The notes beneath the pieces were generated by a model that worked only from the letters and a program-made list of their open reading frames with translations, did not search any database and had not been told where the DNA came from. 64,000 nucleotides of DNA, taken from Apoda limacodes (taxonomy: Eukaryota > Arthropoda > Insecta > Lepidoptera > Limacodidae). Made by a program: the position numbers and the translations under genes. The first letter of the stretch is position 1. Each line of letters starts with the position of its first letter. Location of the stretch: NCBI GenBank assembly GCA_946406115.1, contig OX291546.1:10781019-10845018 (forward strand), read 5' to 3'. This document shows, piece after piece, positions 53,669 to 64,000 of this stretch.

Positions 53669-54690
53669 ATGGTCAAAAACATCGAACAAAGAATTTGTTT
53701 TAAATTTTGCATCGCCAATGGAATTTCATGTAAGGAGTCACTGAAAATGTTACAGAAGGCGATAACGGTTTATTGACTCTATCAAAAACACGTGATTAGT
53801 GGTAACAAAGCTTTCAAAAGCGGTCGAGATGTGATGAAAGATTTGCCTCGTTCTCTAGGCCATTCAGATTTCAACTGAAGTTAATATTGCAAAAGTGAAG
53901 GAAATAGTGACTGAAAATCCTCATTTAAGTTTGAGAGAGATAGTCGCTGAACTTTCTTTTTCTCACGAGTCGATCCGTTCCATTTTAAATAATCACTTGG
54001 GTATGAAACATGTTGCCGAACGGCTACTTAGTCCCAAAAGACCTGAATTTCGTCCAAAAACTCAATCGCATGAGAGTCGCTGGGGACATGCGAGAACGTG
54101 TTAATTCCGACCCAATTCATGAAACACATTGTTACTGGTGACGGGACATGGGTTTACGAGTTTGAGATGCAAACTAGTCAAAAGGCTTCGAATTGGCGCC
54201 TTCCAACTGAAGCGAAACCGAAAAAACCACGCCAAAGTCGATCAAAAGTCAAAGTCATGTAGATTGTTTTCTTTGACTATCGTCGTAACGTCAAACTGTA
54301 AATAAAGAATATTATTTGAGCGTTATGCGACGTTTAAGAGAGCAAATTCAACGAAAAAGGGCAGATTTGTAAAATGAAAATTCTTGGATTTTACACCATG
54401 ATAATGCGCCTTCGAACGAATATTTGATCAAAAACTCAACAAATACCATCAGCCTGATACACCAGATTTGGCTCCAGCCTTTTTTCTAAAGTCAAATTAT
54501 CACTTCGTGGTACTCGTTTTCATTCGTTAGAATACATAAAGGAGAATTCGGGGCAAAAGCTGAACTCAAATCCGAAAAAAGTGTTTAACAAAGGTTTTGA
54601 TGATTGGAATATTCGTTGGCGTAAGTGCATTGTTTCTCAAGGAGCATACTTTGAAGGCGATAAAATAAATTTGAATCAAAAGACGTTTTC
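53669..54690 (+). pseudogene. Degraded mariner transposase
   Basis: The start ATG at 53669 leads into MVKNIEQRICFKFCIANGIS and CKESLKMLQKA, the first helix-turn-helix of mariner transposases; a stop follows at once. Later pieces in other frames: VKEIVTENPHLSLREIVAEL (53895 on), ITGDETW-type block read here as TGDGTWVYEF (about 54130), HHDNAP (about 54400), TPDLAPAFFL (about 54460) and the end KGFDDWNIRWRKCIVSQGAY with FEGDKINL (54581 on). The three catalytic aspartates (DD34D type) are still traceable, but stops and frameshifts have inactivated it. Terminal inverted repeats were not identified. Confidence 0.82.
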
Positions 54691-54829
54691 AGAGATATGC
54701 GTGCTTCGTCACGCATGCGGGTGCGTAGTGCCTTGTTATACATTTCCCACGCAAGGTCTTGCAGACGCGGGAGATTATTATAAAAATGGCGCCAGGCACC
54801 CGTGTGGGTGACGAAACACGCATATTTCT
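54691..54829. mobile_element. ~139-bp MITE-like element with ~40-bp TIRs
   Basis: 'agagatatgcgtgcttcgtc' at the left end matches the reverse complement of the right end ('agaaatatgcgtgtttcgtc'). The similarity continues through an ACGGGTGC-like block to a GGCGCC/GTGCC core, leaving a short loop. It lies immediately downstream of the mariner relic's coding end, so it could also be a secondary insertion into it. Confidence 0.65.
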
Positions 54830-56499
54830 AAAAGCACCCTAAGTTTTTATTGTATTTTTCTAAAATCAATTTACAAAGAAAAGTTCAGGATAGTTCGAAG
54901 ATAATGGCAAATTAATTTTAAATAAAAAAAAAACCTACATTGTTTACACTTTTCTTACCAATGCGGTTTAGAAAATATTTCAATAATGTTTTTATCAGGT
55001 ATTCAATAACATTGTAAATGTACTGCAGTAAAAGTTTCTAGGTCACCGTGTCAGATTTCGCAACGAGCGTGATTGATTATAGCGAGCTTTACAAAATCTG
55101 GCACAAGCCACGTGTTGCGAGCTTACAAAGTATTTTTTGGATGGATTGAGGTAAATCCTGTCATAAAGGAACAATTTTACTATGTTTTGTTATTTTCCGA
55201 ATTGCTTTAGAGCCGCCGCACATAAGAACATCTTAATAACTATCATTTCATAATGATAGTTATAAAGATTTCTACATAAACATTAATTATTTAAGTATCT
55301 ATTAAGTGGCGTTATTAAAATAAAATTCATTATTTTTTTTTTAAATAAAGTGTTAAAACAATATTAATCAAACTTCTCTTACAGGTACAGTAAAACCAGC
55401 TTTTCTGAGCTTCTGACTAAGGGTATTTAGTCGCAAGTGTCGTTGTAAGTTCACGCCATTTTAAAATGGCAACTGTAGATCTGATTTTTGACCACCCGGT
55501 CAGAAAAGTGTGATAAAGTGTGCACTAATACGGCTCATTTAATTTCCAATTGTGATGGTTTGATGTGAGAGAAAGTTTCCATTTCATTTCAATACCTACA
55601 TACAAACTAATTCCTACATCTCTAAATGTAAAACTTTTCTACTTCCATATTGAAAGTGAAAGTTTTCTTTTTATTTTATTAAGTGACTGTGAAAATACCA
55701 ATATAGCCCAGCTCTGCAAATAAGCGAGTCTGCAGAAATCAGAAATTAACAGTTACAGCTCCATTTATTTATAACACAAAGAAAACAACCCAAATTGCTT
55801 CCGCTGGTCTCCCTACGCAGAACAGGGATTACTGTATTAACATCAAATGGTTTTATTTACATTTCCTTAGCAAAAAGCGAGAAGTTAATTATTAGTACTA
55901 ATTAAATTTTTTTTGGTACCTATTTTTACCTTTATATTATTGTAAATCTGTTAAATTGCCTTTCGATATGTATTATACCTAAGTGCGACAATGAACTAGA
56001 ATCGGCAAATGATAACAGCTTATTGCCTTTTCTAGTTAATTGTCCCCTAGAGGTCGTATTTATGCAAGAAATCTGTATTTTCAGCACGGATTTTTGTAAA
56101 ACTATTAAACGTTTTTGTGTACCTAAAAAAACACACGATAAAAAAGAGAAGCAACGTAGGCCAATACATGTTTGCGTATACTTTAGTCGATAGAGTTTTT
56201 TTAAAATGTTTTTTTTTAAATGTTTAAATTTTTAATGAATCAATTAATTGAATTGAATCGTAATTCTGAATGTAACCAAGGGAAAAAAATAAAAATGCTT
56301 TATTTATAGGAAAATGAATATTATGAAATACATAGTTTTAAGCCTTAAAAAATGAAGACTATGTCAAACAATTTAATCTTCCAATTCGCTTGAGAAGTCG
56401 CTGTCATCTTCACTAACGTGTATAATCATATTATTGTCAATCATAGTATCTACACGGATATCGCGATAAGTCATCAAATATAATCTTTTTAGTTTTTTC
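54830..56499. other. AT-rich intergenic sequence with a strong hairpin
   Basis: At about 55230-55275 a stem ATAACTATCATT/AATGATAGTTAT with a TCAT loop (outer bases also mostly pair) is the only structure noticed. No gene supported. Confidence 0.55.
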
Positions 56500-57252
56500 T
56501 ACTACCTTCATCCAGCCATCTCTTGTGACTTTTTCGCATGCTTCTTTTAAAAGTATCTTCATCTTTTTTAAGCCATACGGTGGAGAAGTATTTTGACGGG
56601 CTGCATAAACCTTTAATTTGAGTCCAAATTAGCTCAATGGCATTGTACTGACAGGGGTACGGGGAATTCGGAGAACGCGATGACCGTATTCCAGAGCCAA
56701 CTCATATATTTCATATCAAAAAGTTGTCGGCTTATGGTCATTGACTAATTTCATCAGCTCTGCTTTTAGCATTGATATATTTGCGTCAATGCCACTTTTT
56801 TGCAGCCAAGCCACCAATCCCTTTTTTCTATTAGCTTGGGTAGGTGCTTTATTTTTTTGCACCGAATGATAAGGGGCGTTATCCATTAATATAACTGAAG
56901 GCTCTGGCAGGACTGGTAGCAACACATCCTGGAACCACTCTTTAAATGAAGCCGCATTCATTTCTGTGTGGTTGTCAGTTTAAACCGTTTTCCACGAAAC
57001 CATACTTCGCACAGCCAGCGTGGCATATTATAAGCCGTGCTCCTTTACCCATTGGCACTTTCGACGTTCACGCTTGAGTGTCATCTGTCCAAGAACGAGA
57101 AAGCGTGTAATTGGCGTTCAGCCATGTCTCGGCGATAAAAACGACATTTTCCCAATTATTGATTTTTGTCGCTTCTCTTAAAAAGTAATTCTTTTTTAAA
57201 TTATGTCATTTCTTTCTTAAAGAATTTTCCTTTTGTCTGTTTTTTTTATATT
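56500..57252 (-). pseudogene. IS630/Tc1-like DDE transposase, C-terminal half
   Basis: On the minus strand from about 57240: a decayed lead-in (NRQKENSLRKK), then NNWENVVFIAETWLNANYTL where the usual catalytic Asp of 'F(I/L)DETW' is Ala (GCC). Next SRSWTDD, then 56961-56716 with MNAASFKEWFQDVLLPVL and EPSVILMDNAPYHSVQ (second catalytic Asp), and near 56640-56520 NAIELIWTQIKG (third acidic residue). Frames shift several times. The N-terminal half lies on the far side of a 0.67-kb repeat insertion (57929-58344). Confidence 0.8.
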
Positions 57253-57928
57253 GAAATTCAAATTCAATATAATTTATTCAGTTTAGGCTACAATAATTGA
57301 GCACTTATGAATGTCACTACGCCATCGGTTCGTAAGTCTACAGGGTGGGAGTCCTTGTACTGAGAAGAACCGGCAAGAAACTCAGCAAGGGCATTTCTTT
57401 TCTCCCTTTCTCTTACAGCGTCCAATTAAAATATTGGAAATGCCCTCCCTATCACAAAAGGACACTTTACATTACAAACATAAAAAACATGAAATATAAA
57501 GCACAAGCACGACATAAAAAAGTATCTATAACAAAAGACAGTTTATGTATAAATCACTAAGAAATAATCAATGTCTTACAGTATTAATAAACAAAACAAA
57601 AAAGTAAGACTAAATACTAAGAATACAAAGAAGTTTGCAAGAGCAGACCAGCCTCCACAGGCGGCACCCGTTCACGAGTATGACGCATGAATCAGCCATC
57701 GCTTCGCTCAACCATGTTTAAGGGAACGTAACCACCCGACACACACGCCACCACCGCAGAGACACTTTGAGAGAGCATAACACACTCAAGCAACTCCAAT
57801 AAAACTTCGATTGTACTAGTTACAATGTGTGTAGTAAAAGAACAAAATATAAGAGGAGAAGATTGGAAGGTTCGTAATGCTTTACTACCGAGAAGCGACG
57901 GCAATAAACTCACTAGTTACTCTTTTAT
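57253..57928 (-). mobile_element. 0.67-kb retroposon-like repeat, copy 2, inside a transposase gene
   Basis: Near-full-length minus-strand copy of the repeat at 40535-41207, with the (TTGAAT)n tail at its left end (about 57253-57275). It interrupts the DDE transposase between its DNA-binding and catalytic halves, so it is younger than that transposon. The transposase's premature stop (57925-57927) is formed by the first bases of this insert. Confidence 0.85.
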
Positions 57929-58344
57929 CCAATATCTGTCAAAATTTTAGATAAAGCAGTTTTGCCTACCCTTAATAAATCAGCTGCTTTCAAAGATGCT
58001 AGAAGCATAGACCTATTAAGGTACTCATTCCTGGAATAATAACCAAATATACGATTCCTTATTGCATCGGCGTCAAAGCTATCAATGTCTGTAATAGTTT
58101 TAATTCTGCGTTTCTTTTTGGGTGATCGTAAAATATTTTCTTCGATGCCAGATGAGCCTAACTTTTCTTTATTAATATTTGTTATCGTCCGTTTGCTCAC
58201 TCCAAGTGCCTGAGAGATGCGTTCTTGGACTTGGTCGACAGGAATTAAACGTCCGCCATTTTGTCTTTCACGCTCAAAGTAATCTTGTAGCTTGATAATT
58301 AGTTTACGAGTTTCACTTTTCAATGTTTGACCGCGTTTTGGCAT
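57929..58344 (-). pseudogene. IS630/Tc1-like DDE transposase, N-terminal half
   Basis: ATG at 58342-58344 opens MPKRGQTLKSETRKLIIKLQ, followed by a helix-turn-helix (QERISQALGVSKRTITNINK), a basic linker (SPKKKRRIK) and IDSFDADAIRNRIFGYY up to LSKILTDIG. This is the DNA-binding part of a transposase family widespread in arthropods. Continuation is cut by the 0.67-kb insert; the catalytic half is at 56500-57252. Confidence 0.82.
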
Positions 58345-59855
58345 TGTTATTATGCACCAAAAGATTAGCGCAGAGGTCAGTATATCAAGAAGAACAGTCA
58401 AAATAACATCTGACTGATATTATGACACTTATTTTCTTAAGTTTTGTTTAGGCGTACCTTTATAATATTATAAACTGTATTAAGTACTTTAAATATTATA
58501 AAATAATAACTTTTTTTTTATATAATACCGACAGATTATATTAAGATTACAAAATTATTCGATTTCAATTGCCTCGTTATTTTGTCACATCATTGTAAAA
58601 ACAAACAGTTGACATAACCTTGAAACAGCGCCGTTTGACGTGGTTTTTTATACGTCCATGTTTAGAAGCTATTGTTTTTATAAATGTTAATGAAGTAATT
58701 GTTATAATTTTAGCCCAAAATTTATACATTTATTGTAAGTTGGCATAATTATTCGAATTTTAATGTTATCACTCGTAAATAAGGTAAATAAAAGATATTT
58801 AAAATTTTTCCGTAAATTGTACGCCAGTTCAAAGTTACATCGCCCAGTCGATCACGAACTTAGCTTTAGTGTTTCTATGTTGGTAAAAATAATAGTATCA
58901 CAACTCGCCAACTACTACTACTGTCCTCCCGACAAGCACTTTTCTTTTTTGCGGTCACATTCATGCAGAGAGCAAGTTTCCTTGCAAATGGAAAACTCAT
59001 TTAGTGAATACTGTTATTTAAAACGCCATATTTTTTTCCCAGCTTGCATAAACGTTATTATCAGTAACATACATACTAACACCGATTATGTTTAGGCTAT
59101 CTACCTTGGCTCGATCCACTTCTGGTTCCCGTACCATCACACTGTCCCATATTTTTGCAACTGTAAATTTTGTGTAAGATCATTTTAACATTTTTTCAGC
59201 TTGCTTCTGGAGAGACTCACTCACTCACTCACTTACAAAACCTCGCACTTCTTGAATTTTTTCGTGAGTGGTGGCGATTGATTAAACAACCTCTTTATTG
59301 ATATCTTGGCTTTCCGGCTCGATGATTATTTATTCGCTATTGACATTGGCGCCAGGAATTTCTTAAGAATGCTCCTGGCTTGACGATATATAAGGATGTG
59401 ACCCACTTTGTGTGTGACCATTCAATTTGCACAGAAAAGGTCCCAACCAGGTGCAGGTTTGAAGAATGGTGCAAGGAGTCATAGATAGCGGCAACGGTAA
59501 TGGTATCTTAAAGGACTTGAAGTTTGTCCCCTCTGGTGGCGCTAGAAGCAATTAAATAAATTAAACTAAAGTAAAATTAAACAGTAGAAACATAGCTTTT
59601 TACTACTTTATTAAAGTATAGATAATGCAAACTAAACTATATTTTAGACTAATTATAAAGAAGCAGATATTTTAAAGTAAGATTTACCTTTATCTTAGAG
59701 AGGAAGGCCATAGCAAGTACTCGCTGAAATAAGCCAACCAAACAATAAAAGCAGGGCATAGCGAGTATTCGCCCGAATGAGCAGTCCAAACTGGTGAAGT
59801 AACAGAAAACCGCGGCCATAAAAACGCTAACATTAAGTAGAATTGTGTTCCTGGA
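58345..59855. other. Intergenic sequence, no gene seen
   Basis: The 110-codon frame at 58763-59095 has no recognisable domain and a composition no different from its surroundings, so I do not call it. A short (CACT)n tract lies at about 59217-59235. Confidence 0.45.
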
Positions 59856-59859
59856 GGTA

Positions 59860-60690
59860 GATAAGGTTGCCAGAGCAGTTAAGGATTCGCTGCGCGGACA
59901 GCAAAGGGCCGGCAGTGCTCGTTGCGTTGGTACGGAAGTGTAAAGTCTCTGAAGTAGTAGTAGTGGATAAGCAGACCGAGGTCGACCAACTGAGTCGGAT
60001 CAGCCGGCCCGTGTCCCGGCCCGGCCCTTTCGCCGACCGTTCCAGAAATTGTACCGCACCTTTTGTCCTCTAAGCTCTGTACAAGTCTGTACAGTGAATC
60101 CTCATATCTAGTCTCAGTAACTTTTTTTTAAAAAAATGGCAATAAGTAAAAGGAGTCTTTTCACCGGCTACTCCATTCACTTATAATGTCAATTTTTGCA
60201 ACATTAGGGGTATTTACGCCAATCTTAACGCAGTCCGCCACTATCAGGAGACTGTGCAGTCGACTATTCTTTTTCTAACGGAGACGCAGATATCCTGCCC
60301 GGCCGATACAGCATATCTACATTATCTCCGCTCGAACACAATTATTTGAGTCGTGCCAGTGTATGTATGTTCGTCCAGGAGGATTTATGCTGTCGCCCAC
60401 ATCATAACCTTGAAGACAGGGACCTGTCAATATTATGGGTGTGCATAGATCACGGCGGCCATACTCGTATCTATGCGTGCCTTTACAGGTCTCATAGCGG
60501 TGATATGGACGTAGCTTAACTCATCACGCTACTGAGTTCGACGACTGACAAAGTTCTAAAGCAATAACCCACAGCAGAACTAGTTATTTTATGAGACTTT
60601 AACGCCTAGTTTTACGTTGCGTCCGGGTTATGTATAAACCATTGCATTGAGGTGCGAGGCCCCTAAAACAGCGATGCGGTAGGCGGTGGT
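59860..60690 (+). pseudogene. LINE 5' part with decayed APE endonuclease
   Basis: From about 60195, shifting frames give NVNFCNIRGIYANLNAV, LFLTETQISCPADTAYL (the ETQ catalytic block of apurinic-type endonucleases) and RIYACLYRSHSGD-like text near 60470. This is the wording of the Jockey/CR1-type LINE whose reverse transcriptase appears at 21728 and 30100. The GC-richer lead (59860-60110) is probably its upstream coding or 5' region. Many stops; non-functional. Confidence 0.65.
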
Positions 60691-60739
60691 ACGCCGCCCA
60701 CGCCTAACGAAGCCTCTGGTTATCAATTTGATGTTTTTT

Positions 60740-61300
60740 ATGGTTTCGTACCCAGAGGGTACTACGCTCTCTGTCTGTCTGTCCGTCAGTACGACCACTT
60801 AAAAGCTCTAGCTTTTCGACCGAAATAGACAGAAGCCAGATTTTTTTACAGAATATGTGTCAAAATGGGGGATTATCTAACAAATAAAAAAAAGTTAAAA
60901 TTTAAGGGTCCCATACAAGAAACGAATTTTCGTTGTTTTAGCTTTATTGTAAAAACAGAAAGACATACAAACTTAAAAATTGCAGTGAAAACTAGTGTGA
61001 ACTCTAATTTGTTGTTATACACAGATAATAAAAACCGGCCAAGTGTGAGACGGGCCCAAGCCATTTCTATTTTAAATTACCGGTACAGCGCCATCTAGCT
61101 TATCATTAAGAGAAACAGTAACACATTTATTTGTTGGAAACGATATTCAAAGTTAAGCAACTTCGGTCTTAGTCAGTACTTGGATGGGTAACCGTTTAAC
61201 GGCACACCTTTTTTTGCTTGTGTTTGTAAATTACGTAAAAGGTGGTGGGTACGGCACCCTCGGTGCGCGAGTCCAACTCGCACTTGACCGGTTTTTTTAT
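60740..61300 (+). repeat. Interspersed repeat copy B with 5S-rRNA-like segment
   Basis: Begins with 'tttcgtacccagagggtact' and a 'ctgtctgtctgtccgtc' tract, continues in parallel with 24710-25005, includes 'aataaaaaccggccaagtgt', the 5S-like block (61146-61200) and ends 'ggtacggcaccctcggtgcg' + 'ccaactcgcacttgaccggt'. The 5S-like block reads 'aaagttaagcaacttcggtc...agtacttggatgggtaacc', close to the middle third of insect 5S rRNA. Only that part is present, so it is not a 5S gene. Confidence 0.7.
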
Positions 61301-61599
61301 CACTATCAGAAAAGGGAAAGCTGCGTCTTTAAATGTAATTGGTTGCAAAGTAGTAATATCTATTTTACCTACTTGTCGAGTACTATCTACAAGCACGGCC
61401 TGACACTTCATTTATTTTTATGCCAAAACCTCTAGACCAGTCGATTTCAATACGCTTATCATTGATTTCTTCCAGTGCTGAAATAGGTTCAACTCAGGTT
61501 TGAACATACAGCTACAAGTCATCATAAGAATGCTAAGGTCAATTTGGTCAACATTTTATACCTTCAAACTTGTTTATTTGTATATATTCAAATAGCTAC

Positions 61600-61895
61600 G
61601 TTTGATTTTTAGAATTAAGAAAACGTCGTTTTATCCGTGTTTTCAGGCAATGATAAACAGAAAAATATAACTTCCAGATATCTATTGGCGAATGTTAATG
61701 CTATTATTTTTACCGACACAGCAACACTAAAGCTAGATGGCGTTGCTAAGTAACACTAAGCCATAATTTCCAAAAAACATGTAATACCTATTCTTGTATA
61801 AATGTGTCTAGCTAGGTTTATTTTTAAAATTTAGAAAACTTCGTTTTATCCGTGTTTTCAGGCAATGATAAACTGGAAAATATGACTCTTCCTGA
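61600..61895 (+). repeat. Two partial copies of the 'cgtcgttttatccgtg' repeat
   Basis: Copies at about 61610-61755 and 61805-61895 share 'ttttatccgtgttttcaggc' and 'aatgataaac'. The family is also at 3212-3325 and 50275-50535. Confidence 0.65.
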
Positions 61896-61929
61896 CTGAT
61901 ATATTATTAATATTATTATTATTTTTTAA

Positions 61930-62340
61930 GGGACAACAAAATCTACTATAGCCACGACGATGAAAGATCAACTTGAAAGAGCAGTCGATTGGACAACAGA
62001 GTTTCTCAATAGTGTCAACATTTCAGACCTACCGTCACACGAAATAAAATTTAAAAAAAATCGTTAATGATGTTGTTGCGTAATTTAGATGTATCAGAAG
62101 AACTATGCAATGGTGTTAAGACTCATTGTAAAAGTCTGTGCAATCACATAATATAGGCAAAAATTGTTACTGGCAAAGAAGGACATAAACGAGGAAAGGA
62201 TAACCCTTGACTCATCAAAAGGACAACTGGGATGCACCGTGCAGCGTCACCAATTTCCGGTTAGATCTGCATTTGCCATGACTGTCCACAAATCCCAAGG
62301 GCAAACATTTGAATCTGTTGGGTTTGACTTTTAACTAAGT
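61930..62340 (+). pseudogene. Helitron helicase C-terminal fragment
   Basis: In shifting frames: WTTEFLNSVNISDLPSHEI, LRNLDVSEELCNGVKTHCKS, NHII-AKIVTGKEGHKRGK and finally RHQFPVRSAFAMTVHKSQGQ-TFESVG (about 62250-62325). The last block is the PIF1-family helicase C-terminal signature seen in Helitron Rep/Hel proteins. Frameshifts and stops make it a relic; no Rep domain or Helitron termini are seen. Confidence 0.75.
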
Positions 62341-64000
62341 TAAAAGTCCATATTTTATATGAAAATCCTTGACGTACCCGCAATATGGAAGGAAGTATAA
62401 AGTTAAGACTCGATTTCATAATTACAACTGTGATGATACTTATGTAATTGATTGATAAAAAGTCAGTACTTGTTTCTAAAAAAATGTTAAAATAATTTTA
62501 TTGCACTCGTGATTTTTATTTTAAAAACCAGTTCATATTTACTTATTATTATGTCGGTAAGATCGAAAAATATTATTCGTATTTCATCAGTAAGTAATTC
62601 GTATCTAAATATAATTTCCAAAAAACAAGATTTAACAAAAAAAAACCAGCAAAGTTCAGTCATCCAGGTACTAAAATAATAATATTAAGAGCGATTTCAG
62701 TGTTTAGAATAGTTTATAAAAACATGTTACAACTACAAAAAGGTAAACAATGTTATTTATGAATGATAAATAAGAGAAATATAATAGTAATAATAAGTAT
62801 AATAGTAGTAATATTTTTGAATATAAAATAAAACAAATGCATTCACCAAGTACCTTTTATTAAAACTTATTTAAAAAAAGCAAGATGGTATTTGATATTT
62901 TGTTCTCACAAATATTGTCAAGAAAATACTAAAATTTCAATTTAATTTAAGTGTTGCCTAGGCCCAACATAGATCCTGGTACTTCAAATTAAAATATTGT
63001 CCTTAAAATGGGCGAAATTCCTAAACTTGACTGATGTAACTCTCTTAGCCGTTCAAATATTTTAGGGTGGACTTAGAAACCTGACGTAATTTTTTACTCA
63101 AGTTACTCGTTTTTGAACGCAACCATGTGCTGCATTTGACCGTAAAATGAAGTTGGCTGCATAAGGAAAAATAAGGGGATTTTTAAAAAAAAATCTGATT
63201 CATGAAAATATTGGAATCTGTTAGTAAAATATATATAATAAACGTTATCACCAAATTGCAAGTTCATAAGTCAAAAAAAAAAATTCTTCGTTACAAAATT
63301 TTGTAAAAAAGCTGATATTAGTGGCTTCTCATTCCAATATTTAAAAAAAAATACAGTGTTTATGTATTCAACAAGCTCTAAGCAACGATAACCCACTTGT
63401 AGAGTAGGTCAAAATTTATTTTTTGCGACCTCCTTTAGTTGTATGATTAAAAAATATTTAAATATATTGATATTTAAATTAATATTTAATTATAAAACTT
63501 ATTCAAATTAAAAATATTTAAATTTAAGACAGACCGCTGAAGCTGAAGTTGACAAATAGATGTTGCTACGTGTTGTACACTATTTTTATTATAGTGAGTT
63601 GCTTTAAATTTGAAAGTTGCTAACCAGTAATTTTTTTTCTGATCAAATAAAAAAACTTTTCAGTGGTCCTAATTACCATTATTTTTCAATCAACAGAAAC
63701 GGACTGTACCTACACACAAGATTAATAATGCTCAAAAGATTGAGGGCAAGTTATTTTAGTCTCTGGAATCTCATAATATCATAGTTTACATTAACCTTTT
63801 TGCGTAGCCTGCGGGAAAAACGGTAAAACGCCTTCCGGGATCTGAACACAAAAACGTATATCTATAAAGGAACGTGGGTAATCTTTATCACACAATAGTA
63901 TTTGCGGACCCTGACTTCTTTTGTGAAAGGGAAGAGGGACCGCTGCAAATTTATATGTATAGACATACTAACTGCCCGCGTTTTTGTCTGCGGGGATTTT
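62341..64000. other. AT-rich intergenic sequence, no gene seen
   Basis: No open frame or repeat with support. A GC-richer patch in the last 200 bases ('gcctgcgggaaaaacggtaa') has no recognisable identity. Confidence 0.45.

Noticed and set aside
58763..59095. 110-codon plus-strand frame as a host gene
   Set aside because: No recognisable domain, no splice context, and length within chance expectation for 64 kb.
61146..61200. 5S rRNA gene
   Set aside because: Only the middle part is similar; both ends of a 5S gene are missing and it lies inside a dispersed repeat.
1..64000. CRISPR array or bacterial operon
   Set aside because: The window has introns, LINEs, mariner/hAT remnants and poly(A) tails typical of an animal nuclear genome. 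The tandem repeats lack spacer-repeat structure.

Overview
The window looks like part of an AT-rich, repeat-rich insect nuclear chromosome, most likely from a moth or butterfly. That inference rests on the transposon mix: many copies of a LINE family with a characteristic 3' tail, short repeats ending in a 'ggttccgtac ... gactcgc' motif, mariner, hAT and Helitron relics, RTE-like tails, and simple-sequence tails such as (TTGAAT)n. I recognise no host protein-coding gene anywhere. Almost everything I can name outside the central element is transposon debris.

The centrepiece is a nearly complete Polinton/Maverick element at 7347-20223 (12,877 bp). It is bounded by a perfect 6-bp target-site duplication (GATAAT at 7341-7346 and 20224-20229). 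Its terminal inverted repeats (7347-8624 and 18961-20223) are almost identical: I see one substitution and one 15-base length difference near the tips. All core genes lie on the minus strand between the repeats. In transcription order they are: protein-primed DNA polymerase B (with a spliced, zinc-finger-bearing N-terminal part), packaging ATPase, a small basic protein with a hydrophobic tail, a conserved 261-residue protein, a DDE integrase with a chromodomain, the minor capsid (penton) protein, a small adenovirus pVI/pX-like protein, the double jelly-roll major capsid protein, and an adenain-like maturation protease. Several late genes are coupled by overlapping stop/start signals (TAATG or ATGA). 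Each inverted repeat also carries a full copy of a spliced gene for an unrecognised 155-residue basic protein, so the element encodes it twice. The one obvious lesion is a single-base frame change in an A-run (T6 on the + strand, 18082-18087) between the N-terminal and catalytic parts of the polymerase. The gene set covers replication, integration, packaging, capsid formation and maturation, so this reads as an integrated virus-like (adintovirus/Polinton) genome of recent insertion.

Left flank (1-7340): AT-rich sequence with two 5'-truncated LINE 3' ends and several short interspersed repeats, but no gene. Right flank, from left to right: a 1,007-bp non-autonomous hAT element with a perfect 8-bp TSD (20640-21646); a 5'-truncated LINE with an open reverse-transcriptase frame (21728-23114); a 40-bp tandem repeat (about 23858-24087); a repeat copy containing a 5S-rRNA-like segment (24710-25000); a second LINE type with an internal deletion (25800-26610); a 120-bp tandem repeat (about 28410-28690); a decayed long copy of the first LINE (30100-31702); an RTE-like LINE tail (33650-34020); and a 0.67-kb repeat present twice (40535-41207, and inverted at 57253-57928). 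Further right are two degraded mariner/IS630-type transposons (46020-46850, 53669-54690), an IS630-like DDE transposase split by the 0.67-kb repeat (56500-58344), a LINE endonuclease relic (about 59860-60690), a second 5S-like segment (61146-61200) and a Helitron helicase relic (about 61930-62340). The stretches between these are AT-rich and show no supported gene.
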